Made by a program: the position numbers and the translations under genes. The notes beneath the pieces were generated by a model. It did no database searches. It saw nothing but the letters and a program-made list of their open reading frames with translations, and was not told the DNA's origin. A stretch of DNA of 60,501 nucleotides from a virus, in the IMG/VR virus record IMGVR_UViG_3300030116_002908, positions 1-60,501 of that record; one strand, written 5' to 3'. Numbering within the stretch: position 1 is the first letter of the stretch; every line of letters starts with the position of its first letter. Positions 48,863 to 56,717 of the stretch are shown in pieces.

Positions 48863-49066
48863 ATGTCAAAAAGTGAGATTTATCTTGCAGAAGCTGTTTT
48901 TCGTATTATAAATGAAAGAAAGAAACAAATTTCTGAGGCTTTGTTGTACGACAGCGTAAAAAATATGGAGCAGTATCGACAGCTCATGGGTGAAAGAAAA
49001 GCTTTAGAGTATGTTGACGAGGAACTTAAAAGTTTACTGGACCGTCAGGAGAAAGACGATGAATGA
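48863..49066 (+). CDS. small helical protein of conserved phage type
   Basis: The 67-residue product is fully helical: Y-L-A-E-A-V-F-R-I-I-N-E-R-K-K-Q-I, then Y-R-Q-L-M-G-E-R-K-A-L-E-Y and L-L-D-R. Small proteins of this pattern are common before capsid genes. The stop overlaps the start of the GroES-like gene by 8 bases. Confidence 0.55.
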   Translation: MSKSEIYLAEAVFRIINERKKQISEALLYDSVKNMEQYRQLMGERKALEYVDEELKSLLDRQEKDDE

Positions 49067-49472
49067 TACAGCATTAGACAAAATGTATGTAGAGCCCCAA
49101 GAAAGGGTCCTAGACCCAAGTTTAGCAGATCAGAGCCTAATAGACCGGATGCCAAGTCCAACCGGCTGGAGGCTGCTTATTCTGCCTTATAGGGGCAAAG
49201 GAAAGACAGAGGGTGGTTTATACCTTCCAGATAAAGTTGTTGAAGACAACCAAATATCTACACAAGTTGGATTTGTTTTAAAGATGGGTCCTATGGCTTA
49301 CAAAGACCCAGAGAAGTTTCCTAGTGGTCCTTGGTGTGCAGAAAAAGATTGGGTGATGTTTGCACGATACGCAGGTTCAAGATTTAAAATAGATGGTGGT
49401 GAAGTAAGAATACTGAACGATGATGAGATTTTAGCAAAAATACAAGAACCTGAAGATATTTTACATTTTTAA
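49059..49472 (+). CDS. groES-like: GroES-like co-chaperonin
   Basis: The start is ATG 49059 with AGGAG upstream. The 137-residue protein has T-G-W-R-L-L-I-L-P-Y (35-44), a mobile-loop-like stretch G-K-T-E-G-G-L-Y-L-P (48-57), Q-V-G-F-V-L-K-M-G-P and D-W-V-M-F-A-R-Y-A-G-S-R-F. This is the GroES barrel order, with an N-terminal extension of about 30 residues. It probably replaces or assists host GroES during folding of the capsid protein encoded 2 kb downstream. Confidence 0.75.
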   Translation: MNDTALDKMYVEPQERVLDPSLADQSLIDRMPSPTGWRLLILPYRGKGKTEGGLYLPDKVVEDNQISTQVGFVLKMGPMAYKDPEKFPSGPWCAEKDWVMFARYAGSRFKIDGGEVRILNDDEILAKIQEPEDILHF

Positions 49473-49481
49473 GAGGAAGAT

Positions 49482-50384
49482 ATGAACCAACCAAAAAAAG
49501 AAGAACAATTAGATTTAGAGATTGATGAACAGCAAGAGGAGGCTCAAGATGTTGAAATCCCTGTCGAAGACCAAGCTCAAAATGCTGAGACTACAGTGGT
49601 ACAAGAAGGTGAACCAGCTCAAGACCAGTTTGAAGAAGCTAAAAACAAAACTGAAAAGCGTATTAACAGGCTTACTAAAAAAATGCGGGATCATGAAAAA
49701 AACGCAGATGAAGCCCTCAGGTTCGCTCAACAAAAAGAAAAAGAAAATCAAGAGCTGAGAGAACGCTTGAATAAAATGGACTCTAGTTATGTTGATGAGT
49801 ACGCCGGAAGGGTAGAAAGTCAAATGGCACAAGCAGAAATAAATTTAAAAAATGCTATGGAATTAGGTGACTCTCAACAAGTTGCAGAGGCCCAAAAGCA
49901 GATAACTAAGTTAACTGTTCAGGCAGAAAGAGCGGCTCAGGCAAAATCTGCTCAGGAGAAAAAAATGGAGCAGGCTAAAGCACAGCCTCAGGTACAGCCT
50001 CAGGCTCAACAACCTGCTGCTCCACCGCCACCAGACCCAAAAGCTCAAGCTTGGGCAGAGCGTAATGATTGGTTTGGTAATGATAGTGCTATGACCTATG
50101 CTGCTTTTGGTATACACAAAGAATTAGTAGAACAAGATGGTGTTGACCCGAAGACCGATGAATACTATACTGAATTAGACAGACGTATGAGTGAAGAATT
50201 TCCTCATAAGTTTGCTAGTAAGACGCAAAGCAAAAAACCCGTCCAGAGCGTTGCTTCCGCGTCAAGATCGAGTTCTGGACGTAGTAGTGGGAAGAGATCT
50301 GTTAAGCTTACAGCAAGACAGGTTGCGTTAGCAAAAAAACTAAATGTACCTCTTGAAGAGTACGCAAAATATGTTAAGGAGTAA
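49482..50384 (+). CDS. capsid scaffolding protein
   Basis: The 300-residue acidic, Gln/Glu/Ala-rich protein is mostly coiled coil (about 50-165), has a Pro/Gln linker (QPQAQQPAAPPPPDP) and a C-terminal basic domain with S-S-S-G-R-S-S-G-K-R and L-T-A-R-Q-V-A-L-A-K-K-L. The layout is typical of scaffolding proteins: acidic body and a basic C-terminus that binds the coat. It lies between the chaperonin and coat genes, as expected. Confidence 0.8.
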   Translation: MNQPKKEEQLDLEIDEQQEEAQDVEIPVEDQAQNAETTVVQEGEPAQDQFEEAKNKTEKRINRLTKKMRDHEKNADEALRFAQQKEKENQELRERLNKMDSSYVDEYAGRVESQMAQAEINLKNAMELGDSQQVAEAQKQITKLTVQAERAAQAKSAQEKKMEQAKAQPQVQPQAQQPAAPPPPDPKAQAWAERNDWFGNDSAMTYAAFGIHKELVEQDGVDPKTDEYYTELDRRMSEEFPHKFASKTQSKKPVQSVASASRSSSGRSSGKRSVKLTARQVALAKKLNVPLEEYAKYVKE

Positions 50385-50390
50385 TTGATT

Positions 50391-50876
50391 ATGGCAACAC
50401 AAGACGAAATGTTTGAGAAACCTATTTCGAGGTCTCCTAGAACATCTAATACAAGAGAAAAGACAGCTGCAAGAAAACCGTGGGCTCCACCATCTATGTT
50501 GGATGCACCTCCTGCACCTGACGGATACAAACATCGCTGGATAAGAGCGGAAACCAGAGGATTCAATGATACAAAGAATATCTCTGCTAAAATACGAGAA
50601 GGATGGGAGCTCGTAAGAAAAGATGAATATCCAGATTTTGAAGCACCAGTTATTGAGTCAGGTAAATATGAGGGTATATTCGGAGTCGGTGGATTAATTT
50701 TAGCTCGTATTCCTGAAGAAACCGTAGCAGAAAGAACTGCATACTTTGCAGAAAGAAGTGCGGATCAAATGCAGGCAGTGGATCAGGATATGATGAGAGA
50801 AAATGCTCACTCTACTATGACGATTAGTAGACCAGACCGTCAATCTCGCGTAAGTTTCGGAGGGAAAAAATCTTAA
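50391..50876 (+). CDS. head-module structural protein
   Basis: The start is ATG 50391, 9 bases after AAGGAG; TTG 50385 is less likely. The 161 residues contain P-W-A-P-P-S-M-L-D-A-P, G-Y-K-H-R-W-I-R-A-E and G-I-F-G-V-G-G-L-I-L-A-R-I, a combination seen between scaffold and coat genes in marine phages. It probably acts in head assembly; no enzymatic motif. Confidence 0.6.
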   Translation: MATQDEMFEKPISRSPRTSNTREKTAARKPWAPPSMLDAPPAPDGYKHRWIRAETRGFNDTKNISAKIREGWELVRKDEYPDFEAPVIESGKYEGIFGVGGLILARIPEETVAERTAYFAERSADQMQAVDQDMMRENAHSTMTISRPDRQSRVSFGGKKS

Positions 50877-50900
50877 CTTTTAACTTAAATGGAGACTTAA

Positions 50901-51533
50901 ATGGCTAATAATTTAGCAGGCGGCTATGGCTTACGTCCTATTGGGTTAGTAGGTGCGGGTGCTAACACTACTGGTACTACACAGTATGAAATTGCGTCCA
51001 ATAATACAAATGCTATCTATCAAGGTGGCATAGTAATTCCTACTTCCGCAGGAGTCATAGACATTTCTGACCAAGCGGTTGCACCGTTAGGAGTTTTTTA
51101 TGGTGTTGAATATGTCGATTCAGGCACAAAAAAGACAACATTTAAAAACTTTTGGCCAGGATCAAATAATGTCAGTGTTGATACAAACTTCCCCATAAAG
51201 GCGTTTGTATTTGACAATCCTATGCAATTATTCACAGTAGTTGCAGACGGAACTAACACAGATAGAGCGACAGCCTTGGCTGATATTTTTGCAAATGCTA
51301 GTATGGCAAGTGTAAACAACGGTAGCACCAACACAGGTCAGTCTACTGATATGCTTGACATATCTACAGCTGCAACAACAGCAACTTTGGATGTCAGAAT
51401 AGTAGGGTTGTATGAAGATGAAGGTAATACCGATTACTCAGCAGTGGGTCATCAGTATATTGTACGTCTTCTAGGACACTTTAACTCAGGCTTTGCGGCT
51501 GCCGTTGGTACCGCTGCCAATACTGGTATATAA
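50901..51533 (+). CDS. head decoration/coat-associated protein
   Basis: The 210-residue product follows GGAGACTTAA. It begins N-L-A-G-G-Y-G-L-R-P-I-G-L-V-G-A-G and contains Y-E-I-A-S-N-N-T-N-A-I-Y-Q-G. This start is conserved in proteins encoded right before the major capsid gene of marine short-tailed phages. High expression is suggested by the strong ribosome-binding site and lack of rare features. Decoration or minor coat function is inferred. Confidence 0.65.
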   Translation: MANNLAGGYGLRPIGLVGAGANTTGTTQYEIASNNTNAIYQGGIVIPTSAGVIDISDQAVAPLGVFYGVEYVDSGTKKTTFKNFWPGSNNVSVDTNFPIKAFVFDNPMQLFTVVADGTNTDRATALADIFANASMASVNNGSTNTGQSTDMLDISTAATTATLDVRIVGLYEDEGNTDYSAVGHQYIVRLLGHFNSGFAAAVGTAANTGI

Positions 51534-51545
51534 GGAGAATAGAGT

Positions 51546-52451
51546 ATGGCTATATCAAGAGCACAATTAGCGAAAGAGCTAGAGCCTGGTCTTAATGCCT
51601 TATTTGGCCTTGAGTATGACAGGTATGAAAATGAACACGCAGAGATATTTGATGAAGAGTCATCAGATAGAGCGTTTGAAGAAGAAGTGATGTTAGCAGG
51701 CTTTTCAACTGCACCGACTAAATCAGAAGGTGGAGCTGTGAGCTTCGACGATGCACAAGAAACATTTACTGCAAGATATACACATGAGACTATTGCTCTT
51801 GCTTTTTCAATCACTGAGGAAGCTATTGAGGATAATCTTTATGATAGACTTGCAAGTAGATACACCAAAGCATTAGCTAGATCTATGGCACAAACCAAAC
51901 AGATCAAAGCTGCTGCTATTCTAAACAATGCGTTTAGTACAAGCAGTGCAATTGGTGATGGTGCTGCATTAGCGTCTGCTTCTCACCCAACCATCAATGG
52001 TAACCAAAGTAACATCTTATCAGTTGCCTCTGACTTAAATGAGACATCACTTGAGCAGGCATTGATTGATATTGCTGGTTTTAAAGATGAAAGAGGACTG
52101 AAAATTGCTGTAAGAGGCACAAAACTTATAATTCCAAAAGAATTACAGTTTACTGCTGAAAGAGTATTGAACAGTAATCTTAGAGTTGGAACTTCAGATA
52201 ATGATCCAAACGCAATCAAAAACATGGGTATGTTACCAGAAGGAGCGGTTGTTAACCACTTCTTAACAGACACAGATGCGTTTTTCATCAAGACTGATGC
52301 ACCAAACGGTTTTAAATATTTCAATCGTGCACCGATCAAAACAGCTATGGAAGGCGATTTTGATACAGGTAACATGAGATTTAAGGCTAGAGAGCGTTAT
52401 AGCTTTGGTGTTTCCGACTGGAGATGTGTATTTGCAACTCCTGGGGCATAA
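51546..52451 (+). CDS. major capsid protein
   Basis: The 301-residue protein has an HK97/Mu-T-like coat pattern: an N-terminal acidic helix, Y-T-H-E-T-I-A-L-A-F-S-I-T-E-E-A-I-E-D-N (about 77-96), A-R-S-M-A-Q-T-K-Q, a glycine-rich loop, then L-I-I-P-K-E-L-Q-F-T-A-E-R and a C-terminal R-E-R-Y-S-F-G-V-S-D-W-R. AAGGAG precedes it and a terminator follows, as expected for the most expressed virion gene. Confidence 0.85.
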   Translation: MAISRAQLAKELEPGLNALFGLEYDRYENEHAEIFDEESSDRAFEEEVMLAGFSTAPTKSEGGAVSFDDAQETFTARYTHETIALAFSITEEAIEDNLYDRLASRYTKALARSMAQTKQIKAAAILNNAFSTSSAIGDGAALASASHPTINGNQSNILSVASDLNETSLEQALIDIAGFKDERGLKIAVRGTKLIIPKELQFTAERVLNSNLRVGTSDNDPNAIKNMGMLPEGAVVNHFLTDTDAFFIKTDAPNGFKYFNRAPIKTAMEGDFDTGNMRFKARERYSFGVSDWRCVFATPGA

Positions 52452-52470
52452 AAATAAATGCATATTTTTT

Positions 52471-52497
52471 AAAGGGGTCTTTTCAGGCCCCTTTTTT
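52471..52497 (+). terminator. intrinsic terminator after major capsid gene
   Basis: AAAGGGGTCT pairs with AGGCCCCTTT (one G-T pair) around TTTC and ends in T7. The following 52501-52562 stretch has TATAAT at 52502 and a small CGAAG/CTTCG hairpin before AAGGAG of the next gene. Confidence 0.88.
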
Positions 52498-52562
52498 TAT
52501 GTATAATAGAATTACCTTGACGAAGAATTAACTTCGACAATAGCCAAGACAAGGAGAAACAT

Positions 52563-53189
52563 ATGGCTAATTCAACTTTCTCAGGTCCTATAAGATCTGA
52601 AGGTGGTTTTACTTCTATTAGTAAAAATGCCTCCACAGGTACAATTACAACCTTATCAAGTATTAACTCAAGTGGTATTACATCTTTTGATGCTAATACT
52701 ATGCCAGTAGAGGCTGGTACTGGTATTACAGGTGGAACAGGAACTATTTACAGAAGTTCTGTTCAAAGGGTTGGTGGTATTATAACCACAAGAATTTTAA
52801 TTGACTTAACTGGTTTAAGATCAACTGCATCCGGTGACATAATTGGTGTAAACGGAACATCTAATGTTTGTCACTTAGGTCAGATCACAGCTGCTAGAAA
52901 CGGTACAATTTTAACAGGTAGTATGGAATGTTTTGAAGCACCAGCAGGTGGTGACCCAGACATAAACGTACATTCTGCGACAGAGGGTACTGGTGTGGAA
53001 GACGGTGCTATCTCAAGTTTAACAGAAACCTTATTGGTTAACGCTGGTGATGCAACACTAGGAAGTAAAGTTTATTTCACTGCGGTGCCAGCTGCTGATG
53101 AGTTTTTATACTTAACCCTTGGTGATACAACAGATGCCGATTATACAGCAGGTAAATTGTTTATTGAATTAATGGGCTACGAAGCTTAG
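52563..53189 (+). CDS. virion structural protein
   Basis: The 208-residue product begins NSTFSGPIRSEGGF, a start typical of an abundant marine phage virion protein encoded just after the coat gene. The rest is Thr/Gly-rich beta sequence. Its own position after a terminator and ribosome-binding site AAGGAG implies a separate transcript. Head fibre or spike function is possible. Confidence 0.6.
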   Translation: MANSTFSGPIRSEGGFTSISKNASTGTITTLSSINSSGITSFDANTMPVEAGTGITGGTGTIYRSSVQRVGGIITTRILIDLTGLRSTASGDIIGVNGTSNVCHLGQITAARNGTILTGSMECFEAPAGGDPDINVHSATEGTGVEDGAISSLTETLLVNAGDATLGSKVYFTAVPAADEFLYLTLGDTTDADYTAGKLFIELMGYEA

Positions 53190-53202
53190 TTAGGAGATAC
53201 AA

Positions 53203-53607
53203 ATGGCTGACGCAGTAACATCTCAAACTATTTTTGATGGCGATAAAAAGGTCATTCAGAAGTTTACAAATATTTCTGATGGATCAGGCGAGTCTGCTGT
53301 CAAAAAGGTGGATGTAAGTGCTTTAAACACAAATGGTCATGGTCAAACTTGCACGAGTGTAACTATAGAGAAAATATGGTGGCAGTGTGTAGGTATGAAA
53401 ACTAGATTATTTTTTGATGCCACTTCAAATGCTTTTATAATAGAATTAGGTGAAAACCAAAGTGGTTATCACGACTATTCTAGCTTTGGCGGTCTTAAAA
53501 ATAATGCAGGTTCTGGTGTAACAGGAGATATTTTGTTTACAACAGTAGGTCATTCAAGTGCGGATACTTACACTATCACGCTTGAAATGAGAAAGAACTA
53601 TGACTAG
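53203..53607 (+). CDS. virion structural protein
   Basis: The 134-residue product contains Q-K-F-T-N-I-S-D-G-S-G-E, V-D-V-S-A-L, W-W-Q-C-V-G-M-K-T and a polar C-terminus. It resembles small beta-sandwich virion proteins that follow the coat gene in marine phages. TAGGAG gives the ribosome-binding site. It overlaps the next gene by 8 bases. Confidence 0.55.
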   Translation: MADAVTSQTIFDGDKKVIQKFTNISDGSGESAVKKVDVSALNTNGHGQTCTSVTIEKIWWQCVGMKTRLFFDATSNAFIIELGENQSGYHDYSSFGGLKNNAGSGVTGDILFTTVGHSSADTYTITLEMRKNYD

Positions 53608-53884
53608 GAAAAGGGACAAACAACCGCCTAGAACAAAAAAATATTACCGCTCCACTAAAAGTGGGGCGGGCATGACAGCAGCTGGTGTAGCTAAATATCG
53701 ACGGGATAATCCTGGAAGTAAGTTAAAAACAGCGGTAACTGGCAAAGTTAAAAAAGGTTCAAAAGCAGCTAAAAGAAGAAAATCATTTTGTGCAAGAAGT
53801 GCAGGACAAATGAAGAAGTTTCCAAAAGCAGCCAAAAACCCCAATAGCAGATTAAGACAAGCAAGAAGACGATGGAAGTGTTGA
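53600..53884 (+). CDS. strongly basic DUF6321-like protein
   Basis: The 94-residue product is Lys/Arg-rich and contains A-G-V-A-K-Y-R-R-D-N-P-G-S-K-L-K-T-A-V-T-G, R-R-K-S-F-C-A-R-S-A-G-Q-M-K and a final R-R-R-W-K-C. This conserved set identifies the DUF6321 type of marine phages. The extreme charge suggests binding of packaged DNA. It opens a run of six very basic small proteins. Confidence 0.7.
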   Translation: MTRKRDKQPPRTKKYYRSTKSGAGMTAAGVAKYRRDNPGSKLKTAVTGKVKKGSKAAKRRKSFCARSAGQMKKFPKAAKNPNSRLRQARRRWKC

Positions 53885-54090
53885 TGGCAACAAAAAGAGA
53901 AAAAGATTTTTTACATAATTTAGACAAAAGAATGTCTGTACTTGAAGAGGTGATAAAAAGATTAGAAAGTAATCATCTTACACATTTACAAGCACAAATT
54001 GACAAGATAGATAGACGGGTTTGGATGTTGATTGCGGGTGTAGTTATACAACTTGTATCCATTGTATTTATTTTTGTAGGAGGTAGATGA
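53884..54090 (+). CDS. coiled-coil plus C-terminal membrane protein, XhlA-like
   Basis: I use ATG 53884 (TGATG overlap, GGAAG upstream) over ATG 53872. The 68 residues have a coiled coil with L-D-K-R-M-S-V-L-E-E-V-I-K-R-L-E, Q-I-D-K-I-D-R-R-V-W, then one membrane helix (MLIAGVVIQLVSIVFIFVG). This arrangement matches the XhlA haemolysin-type phage proteins that act with holins. It may belong to lysis. Confidence 0.6.
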   Translation: MATKREKDFLHNLDKRMSVLEEVIKRLESNHLTHLQAQIDKIDRRVWMLIAGVVIQLVSIVFIFVGGR

Positions 54091-54230
54091 TGGCATTAAC
54101 GGGTGTAGCAAAAAGAAAAGTGAAAAAAGTTCAAGGTAAATTAAAAAAGGCTAGTAAAGCTCATGCTAACCAATCAAAAATACTAGGAAGTTTACTTAAA
54201 AATGGCAAAAAAAAGAAAAAAAGATCCTAA
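54090..54230 (+). CDS. 46-residue basic protein
   Basis: ATG 54090 (or 54087, in frame) follows AGGAGG. The product is Lys-rich (A-K-R-K-V-K-K-V-Q-G-K-L-K-K) and ends K-K-K-K-K-R-S. It overlaps the next gene by 29 bases. Likely a DNA- or RNA-binding virion protein. Confidence 0.5.
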   Translation: MALTGVAKRKVKKVQGKLKKASKAHANQSKILGSLLKNGKKKKKRS

Positions 54231-54498
54231 AGTTGGAACAGGAAAAAAGCCAAAAGGTTCTGGCAGACGCTTATATACGGACGAAAACCCTAAGGACACG
54301 GTTAGTATTAAATTTGCTACGCCGTCGGATGCCAGAGCAACTGTTGCCAAGGTTAAGAAAATCAATAAGCCGTTTGCGAGAAAGATACAAATTCTTACAG
54401 TCGGTGAGCAAAGAGCAAAAGTGATGGGTAAAACTCAAGTTGCAAATATATTTAAAAAAGGTAAAGATAGTATTAGAAAACAAAGGAGCACAGCATGA
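54202..54498 (+). CDS. basic conserved phage protein
   Basis: The 98-residue product has an N-terminal Lys/Gly/Arg tail (K-K-P-K-G-S-G-R-R-L-Y) and a folded part with I-K-F-A-T-P-S-D-A-R-A-T-V-A-K-V-K-K and I-L-T-V-G-E-Q-R-A-K-V-M-G-K. The pattern recurs in marine phages among these basic genes. DNA-condensing function is an inference from charge. Confidence 0.6.
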   Translation: MAKKRKKDPKVGTGKKPKGSGRRLYTDENPKDTVSIKFATPSDARATVAKVKKINKPFARKIQILTVGEQRAKVMGKTQVANIFKKGKDSIRKQRSTA

Positions 54499-54713
54499 CC
54501 GTTGTTAGAACTGGACCCAAACCGGGTAAACAAAAGGTTACATATTTTAAAAAAGGTGGTGCCGCAAAAAGTAAGGGTAGTAAAATTTGTCCAGCTGGCA
54601 AGGCATGGGCTAAAAGAACTTTTGATACATATCCGTCAGCTTATGCAAATATGGCAGCATCAAAATATTGTAAAGACCCTAATTATGCAAAAGGGGCAAA
54701 AGGTAAAAAGTAA
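54495..54713 (+). CDS. basic conserved phage protein with two cysteines
   Basis: The 72-residue product has G-G-A-A-K-S-K-G, then C-P-A-G-K-A-W-A-K-R-T-F-D-T-Y-P-S-A-Y-A-N and K-Y-C-K-D-P-N-Y. The tight C-x26-C core with Trp/Tyr is typical of a small fold seen in aquatic phages. ATGA and TAATG overlaps link it to its neighbours. Unknown role. Confidence 0.6.
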   Translation: MTVVRTGPKPGKQKVTYFKKGGAAKSKGSKICPAGKAWAKRTFDTYPSAYANMAASKYCKDPNYAKGAKGKK

Positions 54714-55093
54714 TGGGTGCACTTAAAGATTGGGTTAAACAAGATTGGGTGCGAATCGGCACTGACGGTAAAATTAAAGGTAAATGTGGAACTTCTAAAG
54801 ATAAAAAAAACCCAGACAGATGTTTGCCAAGATCCAAAGCAAATAGTTTATCACAAAAAGAGAGAGCGGCTACTGCAAAAAAGAAAAAACGTGAGGGGTC
54901 AAAGGGCAAAACTTTTGTATCTAATACTAAAGCAGCGAAGGTTACAAAGATGGGAACAGGTGGAGCTGTACCAAGCACAAAAGCAAAAAGACCCTTTAAA
55001 GGTAAAGTAAAAACAGGTAGTGTAGTAGCTAGAGGCTGTGGAGCTGTTATGTCTAACAGACGTAAGGTTACAAAGGGTTCAGTAAGTAGTTAA
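54713..55093 (+). CDS. basic conserved phage protein (C-G-T / C-L-P motif type)
   Basis: The 126-residue product starts G-A-L-K-D-W-V-K-Q-D-W-V-R-I-G and has C-G-T-S-K-D-K-K-N-P-D-R-C-L-P-R-S-K-A, followed by A-A-T-A-K-K-K-K-R and, near the end, V-A-R-G-C-G-A-V. Proteins of this plan are widespread in marine phages; the C-terminal R-G-C-G-A-V is conserved-looking. Very basic; a nucleic-acid role is likely. Confidence 0.6.
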   Translation: MGALKDWVKQDWVRIGTDGKIKGKCGTSKDKKNPDRCLPRSKANSLSQKERAATAKKKKREGSKGKTFVSNTKAAKVTKMGTGGAVPSTKAKRPFKGKVKTGSVVARGCGAVMSNRRKVTKGSVSS

Positions 55094-55107
55094 CAAAGGA
55101 GGGCAAA

Positions 55108-55377
55108 ATGCCAGCAAAAAAGAAAAAAAATATGAAGAAAAAAGGTTACGCCAAAATGATGGGTGGAGGTGCAGCCGGAATGAAAAAGAAAGGTTTCGCT
55201 AAAGGCGGAACTGTGAAAAAGATGAGAGGCGGCGGTGCAGCCGGAATGAAAAAGAAAGGTTACGCCAAAGGTGGTGCCGTTAAGAAGATGATGGGTGGCG
55301 GTGCAGCTGGCATGAAGAAAAAAGGTTTTGCCAAAGGCGGTGCTATCAAGAAGATGAGAAGAGGCGGCCGAGCATAA
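55108..55377 (+). CDS. Lys/Gly-rich tandem-repeat protein
   Basis: The 89-residue protein consists mostly of three 22-residue repeats G-G-G-A-A-G-M-K-K-K-G-F/Y-A-K-G-G plus T/A-V/I-K-K-M-R/M, between a Lys-rich start and an R-R-G-G-R-A end. AAGGAGG precedes the ATG. The composition resembles DNA-binding tails of histone-like proteins. Related repeat proteins with different copy number occur in marine phages. Confidence 0.65.
   Translation: MPAKKKKNMKKKGYAKMMGGGAAGMKKKGFAKGGTVKKMRGGGAAGMKKKGYAKGGAVKKMMGGGAAGMKKKGFAKGGAIKKMRRGGRA
55162..55359 (+). repeat. three tandem 66-bp repeats
   Basis: Copies lie at 55162-55227, 55228-55293 and 55294-55359, in frame. Codons differ between copies more than residues do, so the repeat is old and under protein-level selection. 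Confidence 0.85.
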
Positions 55378-56046
55378 GTGCCTTATCTTCAAAGTAACAT
55401 CCCGCATTTCAAATGCTGGGTGAGAAGAGAGTATACGCACAATCACGAAAAATATCATGGTGAATTTATTCATGCTATGGCAATCGCAGTCACCACTGTG
55501 CCTGATAGATGTTTAAGTTTTCAAATGATTTTTACAGGTTGTGAGTCTGATTTTGATGAAAGTCAAAATATTAACGGTGGGGCTATGTGGGCTCGTATGC
55601 CGATTACAGCTCTAGTTGCAGATACTCCTTTGGACAATTGGCCAGAGCCTATGCCTGTTCATTTAGTCCAACCTTGGGATTGTAGTTCTCATCATCATTC
55701 AATAATAAAACTAGACCGAGTAAGCTCAAGTCCTTGGAAATGTAAGATTGATGGTAAATTTTACACAGGTAAATACCTTTTCACTGTAGATTACACAGAG
55801 TCAGATATAGCCGATGATCCTGCTCAACATAAACAAAGTCATGTAATAGAATTAACTGATGCTGGTAAATGGACTGGAAATATAGTAGCATTACCTAATA
55901 ATAGGGTTCGTGCGACGAGTCCTGCGTTATGGGAAACAGGTGAAGGTGCACCTGATTTTAAACCAAGCCAGTGGATTCATAATGCAGAATGTGATAATAG
56001 TTATATGGACCCAAGTGTTACGTTTGATAATTTGTATAAGGATTAA
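55378..56046 (+). CDS. conserved marine phage protein of unknown function
   Basis: The 222-residue protein starts at GTG 55378, immediately after the repeat protein's stop. It has P-Y-L-Q-S-N-I-P-H-F-K-C-W-V, A-M-W-A-R-M-P-I-T-A-L, Q-P-W-D-C-S-S-H-H-H-S, Y-L-F-T-V-D-Y and H-V-I-E-L-T-D, then L-P-N-N-R-V-R. This order is widely conserved in marine phages just before the tail adaptor. It is Cys/His/Trp-rich; function is not known to me. Confidence 0.65.
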   Translation: MPYLQSNIPHFKCWVRREYTHNHEKYHGEFIHAMAIAVTTVPDRCLSFQMIFTGCESDFDESQNINGGAMWARMPITALVADTPLDNWPEPMPVHLVQPWDCSSHHHSIIKLDRVSSSPWKCKIDGKFYTGKYLFTVDYTESDIADDPAQHKQSHVIELTDAGKWTGNIVALPNNRVRATSPALWETGEGAPDFKPSQWIHNAECDNSYMDPSVTFDNLYKD

Positions 56047-56048
56047 AT

Positions 56049-56717
56049 ATGGCAACTTCTAATTCAACAGACTTCGAGCTAGACGTAGCTGAATACATTG
56101 AAGAAGCTTTTGAGCGGTGTGGCTTAGAAGTTAGAACAGGGTATGATTTAAAAACAGCAAGACGCTCTATGAATTTAATGTTGGCGGAATGGGCAAATAG
56201 AGGTCTTAATCAATGGACTATTGAACAACGCACACAAACAGTCACAGCTGATGATGTTGATTATTCCTTGGGTACGGATGTCATAGATATTCTATCGGCC
56301 GTGGTAAGAAGAAGTGGCACAGACTTTAGTTTAAGTAGGATTAGTAGAGATAGCTATTTATCAATACCAAATAAAACTACAACAGGACGTCCAACACAGT
56401 TTTTTTTAGACAGACAGATTACACCTAATTTAAAAATATGGCCTGCTCCTGAAAATAGTACCGATGTAATTCATTATGATGCTTTAACCAGAATACAGGA
56501 CGCAGATGGTTCGGTAAACACTTTAGAAGTACCTTTTAGGTTTTACCCTTGTTTGACAGCTGGTTTAGCTTATTACATTTCTTTGAAAAAAAATCCTAAC
56601 TTAACACAAATGTTAAAAGCGATTTATGAAGAAGAATTTGAAAGAGCGATGGGTGAAGATAGAGATAGATCAAGTTTTACAGTTACTCCTGAATACAGTT
56701 ATCTGAGGAGTAATTGA
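56049..56717 (+). CDS. tail adaptor / head-tail connector protein
   Basis: The 222-residue product begins with I-E-E-A-F-E-R-C-G-L, A-R-R-S-M-N-L-M-L-A-E-W-A-N-R-G-L-N-Q-W, the N-terminal helix pattern of P22 gp4/T7 gp11-type adaptors. R-P-T-Q-F-F-L-D-R and L-K-I-W-P-A-P follow in the beta part. It joins the portal ring to the tail. Its TGA overlaps the next ATG. Confidence 0.7.
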   Translation: MATSNSTDFELDVAEYIEEAFERCGLEVRTGYDLKTARRSMNLMLAEWANRGLNQWTIEQRTQTVTADDVDYSLGTDVIDILSAVVRRSGTDFSLSRISRDSYLSIPNKTTTGRPTQFFLDRQITPNLKIWPAPENSTDVIHYDALTRIQDADGSVNTLEVPFRFYPCLTAGLAYYISLKKNPNLTQMLKAIYEEEFERAMGEDRDRSSFTVTPEYSYLRSN

